64,000 bases of DNA from the NCBI GenBank assembly GCA_900109435.1, contig FNZT01000011.1, forward strand, positions 62,001-126,000, written 5' to 3'. The notes below the pieces were generated by a model. That model did no database searches. It was given only the letters and a program-made list of their open reading frames with translations, and was not told where the DNA came from. Numbering within the stretch: position 1 is the stretch's first letter; the number at the start of each line of letters is the position of its first letter. Positions 53,131-62,059 of the stretch are shown one piece after another. This stretch comes from Ruminococcus sp. YRD2003 (lineage in GTDB: Bacteria; Bacillota; Clostridia; Oscillospirales; Ruminococcaceae). A program made the position numbers and the translations under genes.

Positions 53131-54024
53131 TCACCCCAGATTCTTCGCCACGCGCAGTATGCCGTTTTCAAAGTCCGCGAGCGCCGTGCCGATGAATGCG
53201 CCGTCGGAGCCGTAGACTGCGTAGTCCGTCACGCCCGCCTTTATATCGCGCACGCGGGCAAGGTCGAGCTTTACGCCGTTTCGGTACATACGCGTCTGCA
53301 CCTCATTCAGCCTCAGCCTCGGCAGCTTCGTGAAAACACGCTCTATCGGGAGTATCAGCTCCGCGAGCCTGTCCTCGTCGCGCGCCTGCTGTATCTGCTC
53401 GAATGTGAAGCAGTCCGCGAGCGTGAAGCCGCCCGAGCTCGTCCGCACAAGCGAGGTCATAACTCCGCCGCAGCCGAGCCTTTCGCCTATGTCGTTTATT
53501 ATGGTGCGTATATACGTGCCCTTGCCGCATGAGATGTCGAGGACTCCCTCACGCGAGCCTTCGTCGTAGCTGACGAGTTCGATGCCGTATACCGTTATCG
53601 GGCGCGGCTCGCGCTCGACCTCCACTCCCTTGCGGGCGAGGTCGTAGAGCCTCTGTCCGTTCACCTGCACTGCCGAATACATCGGCGGAAGCTGCATGAT
53701 ATCGCCGATAAACTCGGGTATCGCTGCTCTCAGCGCCTCACTGCCGACCGCCATATCCGAGCGGGTAAGCACCTCGCCCGTGATGTCCTGCGTAGTCGTG
53801 CTCTCGCCGAGACGGAAGCCTGCACGGTAGCTCTTTGTGTTGTCGGGCATGATGTCGCACGCCTTTGTCGCCGTTCCCACGAACACGGGAAGAACTCCCG
53901 TAGCCATGGGGTCGAGCGTGCCGCCGTGACCGAGCCTGCGCTCGCGCAGTATGCCTCTCAGCTTCGCGACTACGTCGAACGATGTGAAGTCCTGCGGCTT
54001 GTTCACGCACAGTATGCCGTTCAT
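53131..54024 (-). CDS. truB: tRNA pseudouridine-55 synthase TruB
   Basis: The product is about 297 residues. It has GHGGTLDPMATGVLPVFVG with the catalytic Asp, the TxxDxxG-like TTTQDITGEV patch, and a C-terminal PUA-like region. It makes pseudouridine 55 in the T-loop of all tRNAs. ATG at 54024 overlaps the nrnA stop (TGATG) and gives the usual NGILCVNKP start. Confidence 0.95.
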   Translation of the reverse strand: MNGILCVNKPQDFTSFDVVAKLRGILRERRLGHGGTLDPMATGVLPVFVGTATKACDIMPDNTKSYRAGFRLGESTTTQDITGEVLTRSDMAVGSEALRAAIPEFIGDIMQLPPMYSAVQVNGQRLYDLARKGVEVEREPRPITVYGIELVSYDEGSREGVLDISCGKGTYIRTIINDIGERLGCGGVMTSLVRTSSGGFTLADCFTFEQIQQARDEDRLAELILPIERVFTKLPRLRLNEVQTRMYRNGVKLDLARVRDIKAGVTDYAVYGSDGAFIGTALADFENGILRVAKNLG

Positions 54025-54974
54025 CAGCCGAGCGCCTTTCTGACGGTTTCTATCAGCATTTTCTTGACCTCTTCCAGCTCGCCCTCGACCGTGCAGCCTG
54101 CTGCCTTCGCATGACCGCCGCCGCCTATCGTCTGACATATAGTCGAGACGTTGACCGCGTCTGCCGAGCGGAACGAGCACTTGAACACGTTCGGTTCGCG
54201 CTCGCGCATGAGTATGCCGACTTCGGTGTTCTCGAGCTGTATCGTCAGAGGAGCAAAGCCCTCGAGCTCGTCGGGGCTGATGCCGAGCTCACGCATCATA
54301 TCCTGCGTTACCGCGACTACGGCGAGCTTGCCGCCGAGATGCTCCTCCATGAGCTCCGAGACCTTTGCCTCGAGCTTCATCCTGCCGAGCGACTTCACCT
54401 CGAACATATAGCGGTTTATCCTCGCAAAGTTGATGTCATAGCTGCGCTTCATCTCCGCCGCTATCTCATGTGCGCGCGGAGTCGTGCAGTCGTAGCGGAA
54501 GCAGCCCGAATCCGTGGCTATCCCCGTATACAGGCACATTGCACAGTGCTTGGTGATGTTCACGCCCATATACTTCCCGAGGTCGTAGATTATCTCGCAC
54601 GCCGCCGTCGCCTTCTCGCGCAGCAGCGTCTTTTCCGCGTAGTCCCTGTTGGACTCGTGGTGGTCGATACAGAGCTGTACCTTGTCTCCGTATATCTCGG
54701 CGTACTTGCCCATGAGCTTTACGTCCGCGATATCAACGGCGATGATGGTCTTGGGCTCGAATTCCTCGCCCGCTCCCACGCTCGTCATAAAGTCATAGCG
54801 CGAGGGGAAAACGTCGCTGCACACTACGCGGCTGCGTATGCCCAGCTCCGCAAGAATGTCTTTGAGTCCGAATCCCGCGCCGATACAATCGCCGTCCGGA
54901 CTCTGGTGAGTGATTATGACCGCGTCCTGGCAGTTGCGCAGGAAGGTCTCTGTCTCACTGAAACCAATATACAT
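54024..54974 (-). CDS. nrnA: DHH/DHHA1 phosphoesterase, NrnA-type
   Basis: The 316-residue protein has the DHH motifs: ITHQSPDGDCIGAGFGL, AVDIAD, IDHHESN and the C-terminal DHHA1 patch GGGHAKAAGC. NrnA degrades short oligonucleotides (nanoRNA) and 3'-phosphoadenosine 5'-phosphate. It is followed without a gap by truB; upstream lies a repeat and then rbfA. Confidence 0.94.
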   Translation of the reverse strand: MYIGFSETETFLRNCQDAVIITHQSPDGDCIGAGFGLKDILAELGIRSRVVCSDVFPSRYDFMTSVGAGEEFEPKTIIAVDIADVKLMGKYAEIYGDKVQLCIDHHESNRDYAEKTLLREKATAACEIIYDLGKYMGVNITKHCAMCLYTGIATDSGCFRYDCTTPRAHEIAAEMKRSYDINFARINRYMFEVKSLGRMKLEAKVSELMEEHLGGKLAVVAVTQDMMRELGISPDELEGFAPLTIQLENTEVGILMREREPNVFKCSFRSADAVNVSTICQTIGGGGHAKAAGCTVEGELEEVKKMLIETVRKALG

Positions 54975-55021
54975 AAATGCACTCCTTTTAGTTGAATGGC
55001 TAAATGCGGACAGCTTCGATT

Positions 55022-55134
55022 AAGCCATTAGCCGTTAGCCATTAGCTCTATGTGTTCGCTTCGCTCACTTATTTAAATAATATCGCCGAAGGCGATACCG
55101 CGAGCTAAAGGCTAAAGGCTAATAGCTAAAGGCT
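55022..55134. repeat. Dispersed intergenic repeat, TTAGCC family, copy C
   Basis: GCCATTAGCCGTTAGCCATTAG words, GTTCGC-TTC-GCTCAC and ATTTAAATAATATCGCCGAAGG cores, then GCGAGCTAAAGGCTAAAGGC words. The cores match copy A and copy B in reverse order. Confidence 0.8.
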
Positions 55135-55158
55135 CAACGCATATCCGCAGTGTATCAA

Positions 55159-55497
55159 TCACAACAAATCATTAAGCTTCTTGCTTATCTCCGCGCTTCT
55201 CTCGATAGAGTTGTCCGCCACGAACGTCAGCTCGGGAGATTTCCTCATCTTCAGGCGGTGGAAAAGCTCTCTCCTTATGAAGCCCGCCGCGCTTTTCAGT
55301 CCCGCGACCGACTCCTTTGTACGCTCCATGCCCTCAAGGCTCGAGACATATATCTTGCAGTTTGACATATCCCCCGACAGGTCAGCTCTCACTATGGTGA
55401 GCAGCTTGTCTATGCGCGGGTCTTTCAGCTCGCGCAGGATAGCTGTCATCTCGCGTTTTATGTCCTCTGCCATACGGCTGTTTTTAAAATTAGGCAT
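55159..55497 (-). CDS. rbfA: 30S ribosome-binding factor RbfA
   Basis: The 112-residue protein has the single KH-like RbfA fold (SRMAEDIKREMTAILREL, then CKIYVSSLEG and GFIRRELFHRLKMRKSPEL). It assists late 30S maturation and cold adaptation. It is in the usual position downstream of infB, although a small acidic ORF lies between. GAGAGG precedes the ATG. Confidence 0.95.
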   Translation of the reverse strand: MPNFKNSRMAEDIKREMTAILRELKDPRIDKLLTIVRADLSGDMSNCKIYVSSLEGMERTKESVAGLKSAAGFIRRELFHRLKMRKSPELTFVADNSIERSAEISKKLNDLL

Positions 55498-55509
55498 AGC
55501 TTACCTCTC

Positions 55510-55896
55510 TCAGATATTTACGGTGAAGCCGCCGTCTTCGGTCTCGGCGTGCTGCGCCTCCTGCTTTTCCTCGCCATCGAAGTACTCGCCCGCCTTGGCT
55601 TCCTCTACGTCCGCTTCCACCTTTGTATAGTCGGGGAGTTCTTCGTCGCCCTCCTCGTAGTATATGTCTGCGAATTTGTCGTATTCCGGCTCGAGCTCGA
55701 CATCACGCACAGGTCTTTCCACTCCCATGAGGTCGTTGGGGAAATCCTCCTCCTGCTCCACGGGACTGCACTGACCGAGCAGGATCTTTTTTACGGACTC
55801 GAAAAAGAAAATGTCTATCGGTCCGAAATCCTCCCAAGCCAGCGCTTCATCACAATACTGTATCATATCGGCATTGCTCATTCTCTCTGCATCCAT
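55510..55896 (-). CDS. Acidic ORF between infB and rbfA, function unknown
   Basis: The 128-residue product is strongly acidic, with no membrane helix and no recognised domain. The first 45 residues look structured (MIQYCDEALAWEDFGPIDIF, then FFESVKKILLGQ); the rest is a charged tail. GGAGGAGG precedes the ATG. It starts 147 bases downstream of infB and ends 12 bases before rbfA. Confidence 0.7.
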   Translation of the reverse strand: MDAERMSNADMIQYCDEALAWEDFGPIDIFFFESVKKILLGQCSPVEQEEDFPNDLMGVERPVRDVELEPEYDKFADIYYEEGDEELPDYTKVEADVEEAKAGEYFDGEEKQEAQHAETEDGGFTVNI

Positions 55897-56043
55897 TGAT
55901 GTGATCCTCCTCCCGCCGAGTTATGCTCGGCTTTCTTTTTGGTTTATCCCTATATTATTTCATTATCCTTGGTTCGTGGGACTCCGTCCCGCACCCTGCC
56001 GAAGGGAAACAATTCCCTTCGGGTCTGCGATTTTTCTCTTTCC
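55897..56043. other. Hairpin-rich gap after infB
   Basis: The minus strand shows CCGAAGGGAA-TTG-TTTCCCTTCGG (imperfect), GGGAC-GGA-GTCCC and CCGAG-CATAA-CTCGG stems. None is followed by a U-run, so they are more likely processing or stability elements than terminators. Confidence 0.5.
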
Positions 56044-58704
56044 TTAGTCTTCGCGGTACTCCTCTACGGTGTATGCCTCGAAGATATCGCCTTCCTTGAC
56101 GTCGCTGAACTTCTCAAGGCTGATACCGCACTCGTAGCCCTCCGCGACTTCCTTCGCGTCGTCCTTGAAGCGCTTCAGACCCGATATCTTGTCGTCCGCG
56201 ATGATGATACCGTCGCGCACTACTCGTATCTGACAGCCTCTTGTTACCTTGCCGCTGAGCACGTAGCTTCCCGCTACCATGCCGACATTCGATATCTTGT
56301 ATACCTGACGGACCTCTACGCGTCCGAGCTCTATGTCGCGGAACTTAGGTGCGAGCATACCCTTCATAGCTGTGGATATCTCTTCGATAGCGTCGTAGAT
56401 GATGCGGTAGAGGCGGACGTCTACGCCGTCGCGCTCGGCATTCTCAGCCGCAACAGGGTCGGGACGTACGTTGAAGCCTACTATGATAGCGTTTGATGCC
56501 GCCGCGAGCATTACGTCGCTCTCCTTGACTGCTCCGACTGCTCCGTGGATGACTCTTACTCTTACTTCGTTGTTCGAGAGCTTTTCGAGCGACTGCTTTA
56601 CAGCCTCGACAGAGCCCTGTACATCCGCCTTGACGATTATCGGGAGCTCCTTTATCTCGCCCTCGGCTATCTGGCTGAACAGGTTGTCGAGCGTTACCTT
56701 GCGGTACTGGTTGAACTGCTCCTGCTTCTGCTCGTGCTTTCTCTGCTCGACGAGTTCGCGGGCAAGCCTCTCGTCCTCAACTGCGTTGAAGATGTCGCCT
56801 GCACTCGGAACTTCTGCAAGTCCCGTTATCTCAACAGGTACGGACGGTCCTGCGGACTTGACTGTTCTGCCCTTGTCGTTCGTCATTACGCGGACACGTC
56901 CTACGGCTGTGCCTGCGATGAGGACGTCGCCCTGTCTGAGAGTGCCGTTCTGAACGAGGAGGGTCGCGATAGGACCTCTGCCCTTGTCAAGACGTGCCTC
57001 GATGACTGTACCCTTTGCAAGTCTGTCGGGATTAGCCTTGAGTTCCTGCACCTCGGCAACGAGAAGCACATTCTCGAGGAGCTCGTCGATGCCCTGACCC
57101 GTCTTTGCCGAAACGGGTACGCATATAACGTCGCCGCCCCAGTCCTCGCAAACGAGGTCGTACTTGGTGAGCTCTTCCTTTATCTTGTCGGGGTTTGCAC
57201 CCTCTTTATCCATTTTATTTATGGCTACGATTATCTGCACTCCTGCGGACTTCGCGTGGTTGATGGACTCAACTGTCTGCGGCATGATACCGTCGTCTGC
57301 GGCAACTACAAGGATAGCGATATCGGTGATGTTCGCACCTCTTGCACGCATTGATGTGAATGCCTCATGTCCGGGAGTATCGAGGAAGGTGATGTCCTTG
57401 CCCTGAACGTTTACCTGATAAGCACCGATGTGCTGTGTGATGCCGCCTGCCTCGCCTGCGGCAACGTGAGCGTTTCTGATGCGGTCGAGGATAGAGGTCT
57501 TGCCGTGGTCAACGTGTCCCATAACTACTACTACGGGGCAGCGCGGCTGGAGGTTCGTATCGTCGTCGTCGGTGTCGTCGATGAGGCGCTCCTCAATGGT
57601 GACGATGACCTCTTTCTCTACCTTTGCGCCGAGCTCCTCAGCTACGAGAGATGCGGTATCGAAGTCTATCTCCTGATTTATCGAAGCCATTACGCCGAGT
57701 CCCATGAGCTTCTTGATAACGTCGGTAGCCGTAGCCTTCAGACGTGTTGCGAGCTCGCCGACAGTGATGCTCTCGGGTATCATTACCTTGAGCTGCTGCT
57801 TTCTTGCGCGCTCGAGCTCGAGCCTCTTGAGCTTCTCTGCCTCGGACTCCTTCTTGCTGAACTGCTGGCGGTTCCTCTGCTGGGACTTCTGATTTATCTT
57901 CTGCTTCTTCGAGCTGTAGTTCTCGTTGTGCTTGTTCGAGGAAGCCATGTTGTCGTAGCGCTCGTTGTACTTGTCGAGGTCCACGTAGCTGCCGCGGGTA
58001 TCGACTGTGCGGCGCTGTGTTGCTGTGGAAGCCGTCTCGGATGAGAAGCTTGTGTTGAGCTTGGAGCTCTCGCCTCTGTCGCGCGCCTTTACCTGCTCCT
58101 TCTTCTTCTCGGGCTTCTTGGGCTTGGGCGGCTCGGGAGCCTTTGCGGGCTCCTTCTTAACGGGCTCTGCGGGCTTTTCAGCCTTGGGTGCGGGTTTCTC
58201 AGCCTTGGGTGCCTCCGCCTTCTTCTCGGGCTCAGCCTTGGGTGCGGGCTTCTCGGCAGCCTTTACGGGCTTTTCTGCCGTCTTCTCGGTCTTGGCAGCA
58301 GGCTTCTTCTCGGCTGCGGGCTTCTCGGCAGCAGGCTTCTTCTCCTTCTTCGGAGCAGCCGCCTTCGCCTCGTCGGACTTCTCCGCCTTCTCAGCCTTAG
58401 CAGCTGTCTTCTTCTCGGCTGCGGGCTTCTCTTCGGCGTCCTTCTTCTTGACGGTCTTCTTCTCGGGCTTGGGCTCTTCCTTGCGCTCGGGTCTCGGGTC
58501 GCTCTTGGACGCGAAATACTCGTCGAAGGACTTCACTGCGTTCAGCTTGGTGTAGTGCTCGAGGACAACGTTCATCTCGTCCTCGGTAAGACCCGTGGAA
58601 GCCTTCTTCTTCGTATCGCCCTTGCCTGCGAAGAAATCAATTATATCCTGTGAAGCGACGTTAAGGTCCTTCGCTGCGTCGCTCAGTTTTATCTTTTTTG
58701 CCAT
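56044..58704 (-). CDS. infB: Translation initiation factor IF-2
   Basis: The product is about 886 residues. An N-terminal IF2N unit ([14 protein letters not shown]) is followed by a long Lys/Ala/Pro/Glu-rich segment (about 90-215) and then the GTPase core: [29 protein letters not shown] and NKMD. Domains II to IV follow. IF-2 places initiator tRNA on the 30S subunit. I use ATG at 58704; a TTG 18 bases upstream overlaps the ribosome site. It is in the nusA operon, in the standard order. Confidence 0.97.
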   Translation of the reverse strand: MAKKIKLSDAAKDLNVASQDIIDFFAGKGDTKKKASTGLTEDEMNVVLEHYTKLNAVKSFDEYFASKSDPRPERKEEPKPEKKTVKKKDAEEKPAAEKKTAAKAEKAEKSDEAKAAAPKKEKKPAAEKPAAEKKPAAKTEKTAEKPVKAAEKPAPKAEPEKKAEAPKAEKPAPKAEKPAEPVKKEPAKAPEPPKPKKPEKKKEQVKARDRGESSKLNTSFSSETASTATQRRTVDTRGSYVDLDKYNERYDNMASSNKHNENYSSKKQKINQKSQQRNRQQFSKKESEAEKLKRLELERARKQQLKVMIPESITVGELATRLKATATDVIKKLMGLGVMASINQEIDFDTASLVAEELGAKVEKEVIVTIEERLIDDTDDDDTNLQPRCPVVVVMGHVDHGKTSILDRIRNAHVAAGEAGGITQHIGAYQVNVQGKDITFLDTPGHEAFTSMRARGANITDIAILVVAADDGIMPQTVESINHAKSAGVQIIVAINKMDKEGANPDKIKEELTKYDLVCEDWGGDVICVPVSAKTGQGIDELLENVLLVAEVQELKANPDRLAKGTVIEARLDKGRGPIATLLVQNGTLRQGDVLIAGTAVGRVRVMTNDKGRTVKSAGPSVPVEITGLAEVPSAGDIFNAVEDERLARELVEQRKHEQKQEQFNQYRKVTLDNLFSQIAEGEIKELPIIVKADVQGSVEAVKQSLEKLSNNEVRVRVIHGAVGAVKESDVMLAAASNAIIVGFNVRPDPVAAENAERDGVDVRLYRIIYDAIEEISTAMKGMLAPKFRDIELGRVEVRQVYKISNVGMVAGSYVLSGKVTRGCQIRVVRDGIIIADDKISGLKRFKDDAKEVAEGYECGISLEKFSDVKEGDIFEAYTVEEYRED

Positions 58705-58765
58705 ATGTTGCAGTACCTCCAATTATCGTAAAAGTGTAGTTATTTATGTCAACACTTCTGAGGTG

Positions 58766-59080
58766 TTATTTCTGTATCTTCTTGATGAACCCGTCCGCAA
58801 AGCCTTTGTCGCAGACAGCTATCACTGCGGTCTCCTTGCCGCAGAGCCGCCCCATCTCGTCCTTTGCGAGCTCGGTCCTGAGGTGTACGGTCTCGTATCT
58901 GCCGCACACGAAATCCACTTCCTTGAGAGTTTTCGGTGAAGCGTCGGCTGCGGTCAGCACGCAGAATGCCTTGCCGTCTCTGACTGCGTCCATCGAGCTG
59001 TCAAAGCCCTTTACCGCCCTGCCTGCCTTTATGCATATCGTCAGCAGGTCAGCCGTTTTCCGTTTCTTTTCTGAGTTCAT
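58766..59080 (-). CDS. ylxQ: YlxQ-type L7Ae-family RNA-binding protein
   Basis: The 104-residue protein has the L7Ae/L30e fold pattern (TICIKAGRAVKGFDSSMDAV, then CVLTAADASPKTLKEVDFVC). Such proteins bind K-turn RNA; the function of YlxQ is not settled. Its ATG overlaps the ylxR end by about 30 bases, in the conserved nusA-ylxR-ylxQ-infB order. Confidence 0.92.
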   Translation of the reverse strand: MNSEKKRKTADLLTICIKAGRAVKGFDSSMDAVRDGKAFCVLTAADASPKTLKEVDFVCGRYETVHLRTELAKDEMGRLCGKETAVIAVCDKGFADGFIKKIQK

Positions 59081-59330
59081 CGGACATCACCTCATAAACG
59101 CTCTCATCTATCCTGCATGAGAATGCCTTTTCAAGTCTGCGGGCTTTGCGCGCCTTATCGAAGCACTCGGTGCTCTTGCAGATGTAAGCTCCTCTGCCGT
59201 TCTTCTTGCCGACAAAATCAAGGCTTATCTCGCCCTCGGGAGACTTTACCACGCGCATGAGCTCTTTCTTCGGCTTCATCTCATTACAGCCGAGGCACAT
59301 TCTCATCGGTATCTTCTTAGGCTTCATCAT
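59049..59330 (-). CDS. rnpM: YlxR/RnpM-family RNA-binding protein
   Basis: The 93-residue protein has RMCLGCNEMKPKKELMRVV and GRGAYICKSTECFDKARK, the cysteine and basic patches of the YlxR family. In Bacillus it binds RNase P RNA. It overlaps both nusA (by 14 bases) and ylxQ. Confidence 0.94.
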   Translation of the reverse strand: MMKPKKIPMRMCLGCNEMKPKKELMRVVKSPEGEISLDFVGKKNGRGAYICKSTECFDKARKARRLEKAFSCRIDESVYEVMSDELRKETENG

Positions 59331-60492
59331 TTTCCTCAGCGGTTCCCTCCGCAGCTGCCTCAGCCTCTGTCTTCTCGGGGATGTCCTCCTCGTATGTCTC
59401 CTTTACGGGAGGAACATAGTCGGGGCTGAGCTCGGGAGCTTCGTCGCCCGTGAGGTTGTCGAACTGGGGCTTGATGTCTATCTTGAAGCCCGTCAGCTTA
59501 GCCGCAAGCTTTGCATTCTGTCCCTTGTTGCCGATAGCGAGCGAGAGCTGGTTGTTCGGCACGATAACTGTGCAGGTCTTCTCCTCCTCGGAGGTAACTA
59601 CAGTCTTGAGCACCTGTGCGGGAGCAAGGGCTCTTGTGATGAACTCCGCTGTATCCTCGCTCCACGGGATGATGTCTATCTTTTCGCCGCTGAGCTCGTT
59701 GACTACAGCAGTGATACGCGAGCGCTGAGGTCCGATGCAAGCGCCGACCGCGTCTACGTTGTCGTCCTTCGACCATACGGCTATCTTCGTTCTCGAGCCT
59801 GCCTCACGCGATATGGACTTGACCTCTACAGTGCCGTCGTATATCTCGGGGACTTCAAGCTCGAACAGGCGCTTTACGAGGTCCTTATGTGTACGTGATA
59901 TCTTCACGATAGGCTTCTTTGTCTTGCCGACGATGCCTGTGATGTACACCTTTACCTGCTTGCCCTCCTCGAGCACCTCGCCTGGTATCTGCTCATTCTT
60001 GAAGAGGTAGAGCTCCGTGCCCTGATACTCGACCGTGACTGTGCCCCTGCCCGGCTCTATCTGCGATACGGTCGCGATGATGCAGTCGTGCTCTTTCTGC
60101 TCGAACTTGCCGAGCATCTGCTCACGGTTTATCTCGCGGAGGTCGCCCTTTATCGACTGCTTTGCCGAGAGAGCCGCCATTCTTCCGAGCTTCGAGATAT
60201 CTATCTCCTTCAGTATCGTTCCGCCGACCATTGCGTTCGGGTCGATGGTCTTTGCAACGTCGATGTTTATCTCGTTCTCGTCGATGGGCTCGTCGTCGAT
60301 TATCTCCTGAACGATGTACATTGCGAATTTCTTCTTTGCAGGGTCTATCTCGACTCTTATCCTGTCCTCACTGTGAGGATATGCTCTCTTGGCGGCTTTG
60401 AGCATTGCCGACTTTACCTTCTCGATGAGCAGGTCGGTCTCAACGCTGTTTTCTTCGCCGAGCATTTTAAGTGCGTCGAAAAAGTTTTCCAT
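59317..60492 (-). CDS. nusA: Transcription termination/antitermination factor NusA
   Basis: The 391-residue protein has the N-terminal RNA polymerase-binding domain, an S1 domain (about 135-200), and two KH domains (CIGPQRSRITAVVNELSGEK and LAIGNKGQNAKLAAKLTGFK). The C-terminus is acidic; the extra repeats of E. coli NusA are absent, as in Gram-positives. NusA enhances pausing and intrinsic termination at weak terminators. It is followed without gap by rnpM. Confidence 0.96.
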   Translation of the reverse strand: MENFFDALKMLGEENSVETDLLIEKVKSAMLKAAKRAYPHSEDRIRVEIDPAKKKFAMYIVQEIIDDEPIDENEINIDVAKTIDPNAMVGGTILKEIDISKLGRMAALSAKQSIKGDLREINREQMLGKFEQKEHDCIIATVSQIEPGRGTVTVEYQGTELYLFKNEQIPGEVLEEGKQVKVYITGIVGKTKKPIVKISRTHKDLVKRLFELEVPEIYDGTVEVKSISREAGSRTKIAVWSKDDNVDAVGACIGPQRSRITAVVNELSGEKIDIIPWSEDTAEFITRALAPAQVLKTVVTSEEEKTCTVIVPNNQLSLAIGNKGQNAKLAAKLTGFKIDIKPQFDNLTGDEAPELSPDYVPPVKETYEEDIPEKTEAEAAAEGTAEENDEA

Positions 60493-60547
60493 TGTGTTTT
60501 CCTCCGTTTATATTATATTTACGTTGAACTTGATTAATCTCTGCGGC

Positions 60548-61024
60548 TCATTCAAAATCGAACCACAGCTTGACGAATGCGATGTCCTCGAGTGGTATCA
60601 CACGCTCAGAGCCGTCATCGTCCCTGACCGTGACTGCGCTCTTATCGGCTCCGACAAGGCTGGCGCATATCTCCTTCTCTCCGTCCGCCTCGCGTATCAG
60701 GCGCACCCTTACCTTGTCGCCCTCGCAGACCTCGAAGTGTTCCTCTCTGAGGAGCTCCCTCTCCAGTCCCGCAGAACCGACCTCGAGCATATAATGCTGG
60801 GGAATGGGGTCTGTCTCGTCGAGGATATCGTTCACGGGAGCATTTACGCGCTCGCAGTCCGCGATGGTGATGCCCTCGTCGCAGTCGATGAATATCCGCA
60901 GATACCACATCGCCCCCTCCTTGACGTAGTTGACGTCCCAGAGGTAGTAGCCGAGCTCGTCCGTTATCGGCTTGACGAGGTCGTATACCTTCTGCTCTGT
61001 TCCTCCGAACTTTTTCAGCTTCAT
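60548..61024 (-). CDS. rimP: Ribosome maturation factor RimP
   Basis: The product is about 158 residues, with the two RimP domains: LGYYLWDVNYVKEGAMWYLR with ERVNAPVNDILDE, then MLEVGSAGLERELLREEHFE. It supports 30S maturation. I chose ATG at 61024 because AAGGAG precedes it. It is the first gene of the nusA-infB operon and sits behind a leader with two strong hairpins and a promoter at 61141. Confidence 0.95.
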   Translation of the reverse strand: MKLKKFGGTEQKVYDLVKPITDELGYYLWDVNYVKEGAMWYLRIFIDCDEGITIADCERVNAPVNDILDETDPIPQHYMLEVGSAGLERELLREEHFEVCEGDKVRVRLIREADGEKEICASLVGADKSAVTVRDDDGSERVIPLEDIAFVKLWFDFE

Positions 61025-61063
61025 CCGGTGCTTTTCTCCTTTCTGTCCATAGCATCTCAATAG

Positions 61064-61118
61064 CCGTCGGGAGGCTATCTCCCGATACAATACGAAAGAC
61101 CGGAGGTTTCCGGTCTTT
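61064..61118 (-). promoter_or_regulatory. rimP-nusA leader with two hairpins; possible NusA-sensitive attenuator
   Basis: On the minus strand AAAGACCGG-AAACCT-CCGGTCTTT is followed by CGTATTGTAT, an interrupted U-run, and then TCGGGAG-ATAG-CCTCCCGA. The first is a strong stem with a poor U-tract, the type of terminator that needs NusA in Bacillus. There NusA is known to limit its own operon by termination in the leader, so the same is plausible here. Confidence 0.6.
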
Positions 61119-61140
61119 AGTCTTACTATCATCATATAGT

Positions 61141-61169
61141 ATTATAACACGCAGAAATGGAAAAATCAA
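61141..61169 (-). promoter_or_regulatory. rimP-nusA-infB operon promoter
   Basis: On the minus strand TTGATT (61169-61164), a 17-base spacer and TATAAT (61146-61141), about 110 bases upstream of rimP. Confidence 0.78.
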
Positions 61170-61220
61170 GTGCTTTTCGCAGATTTTTCAAATTTTTCGC
61201 GTATTTATCCAAATCGGACA

Positions 61221-61259
61221 AAAAAATCGGTACCGAACACTGTTTTCGGTACCGATTTT
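61221..61259 (-). terminator. Terminator of the Big2-domain gene
   Basis: AAAATCGGTACCGAA pairs perfectly with TTCGGTACCGATTTT around a loop of about seven bases, followed by T residues on the minus strand. It lies seven bases after the stop codon. Confidence 0.92.
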
Positions 61260-61265
61260 GCAGTT

Positions 61266-61850
61266 TTAAGCCAGTCCCGCATTGGCGACCGTGGTAGTCG
61301 TAGTCGCGAGAGGGTCGTCGTCGGCAAGGGTGGTCGTCGCGATAGCGGGAGCGTCGCCTCCGCCAACGTTGACCTTTATCTCTATCTCGATATCGGGATA
61401 GTTCTTGAAGCTGAGGACTATGTATGTCTGTCCCTTGGATACGCCCGTGATATAGCCCGATGCATTAACAACGGCTATTGCGGGGTCCATAGACTTCCAG
61501 ACCTCGTCGGATTCGCCCGTGCCTGCGTCAGGATAGCTCTGGATTATCGGGACGTCGGTCTCGCCGACCTCGAGGAAGAGCTCGCGCTTGGAGAGCTTGA
61601 CGTTGGAAGCCTTGGGATTTACGGCAGCAGTAGTAGTTACGGTCGTAGTCTCCGCAGGAGGCTCGGTCACAACAATGGTAGTGGAGGTCGTGGTCGTAGT
61701 TTCAGCCTTCGAGCCGTTTTCGCCGCCCATATTCTTTGTACATTTAGCGAGAAGCACGACAAACATCAGCACAACGAACGCTATGACTGCAAGCGCCGCC
61801 AACTGTCTTTGTCTGAGCACCTTACGTGTAACACGTCTTCTGTTGTCCAT
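61266..61850 (-). CDS. Membrane-anchored protein with Big2-like Ig domain
   Basis: The 194-residue product has a basic start (DNRRRVTRKVLRQRQ), one membrane helix (about 19-36) and a Thr/Glu/Pro linker. One bacterial Ig-like (Big2) domain follows (about 80-165; LSKRELFLEVGETDVPI, MDPAIAVVNASGYITGVSKG). A short Thr-rich tail ends it. It is probably a surface protein; the partner is unknown. AAGGAA precedes the ATG. Confidence 0.83.
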   Translation of the reverse strand: MDNRRRVTRKVLRQRQLAALAVIAFVVLMFVVLLAKCTKNMGGENGSKAETTTTTSTTIVVTEPPAETTTVTTTAAVNPKASNVKLSKRELFLEVGETDVPIIQSYPDAGTGESDEVWKSMDPAIAVVNASGYITGVSKGQTYIVLSFKNYPDIEIEIKVNVGGGDAPAIATTTLADDDPLATTTTTVANAGLA

Positions 61851-61904
61851 ACTATTTCCTTCCTTTATGTTTATATCTTAACAAAGGAGCATTCCTTTGA
61901 TAAC

Positions 61905-61933
61905 ATTATAACACAAGCACTTAAAAAAGTCAC
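61905..61933 (-). promoter_or_regulatory. Promoter of the Big2-domain gene
   Basis: On the minus strand GTGACT (61933-61928), a 17-base spacer and TATAAT (61910-61905). Just downstream, 61883-61898, is the perfect palindrome AAAGGA-GCAT-TCCTTT, close to the predicted start of transcription. Confidence 0.6.
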
Positions 61934-62029
61934 GCACTTTCAGAAATTTTTACACATTGCTGTAAATTATTTCTGCGATTTGTTGATTTTGCACAAGGAA
62001 AGAGTGTGACACACTGCCCTAAACTAAAA

Positions 62030-62054
62030 GCGGAACGCCAAAGCGGCGTTCCGC
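62030..62054 (-). terminator. Terminator of the solute-binding protein gene
   Basis: On the minus strand GCGGAACGCC pairs with GGCGTTCCGC, followed by TTTTAGTTT. The arms are the same as in the GGAACGCC class of hairpin repeat. Confidence 0.8.
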
Positions 62055-62059
62055 AGGTC

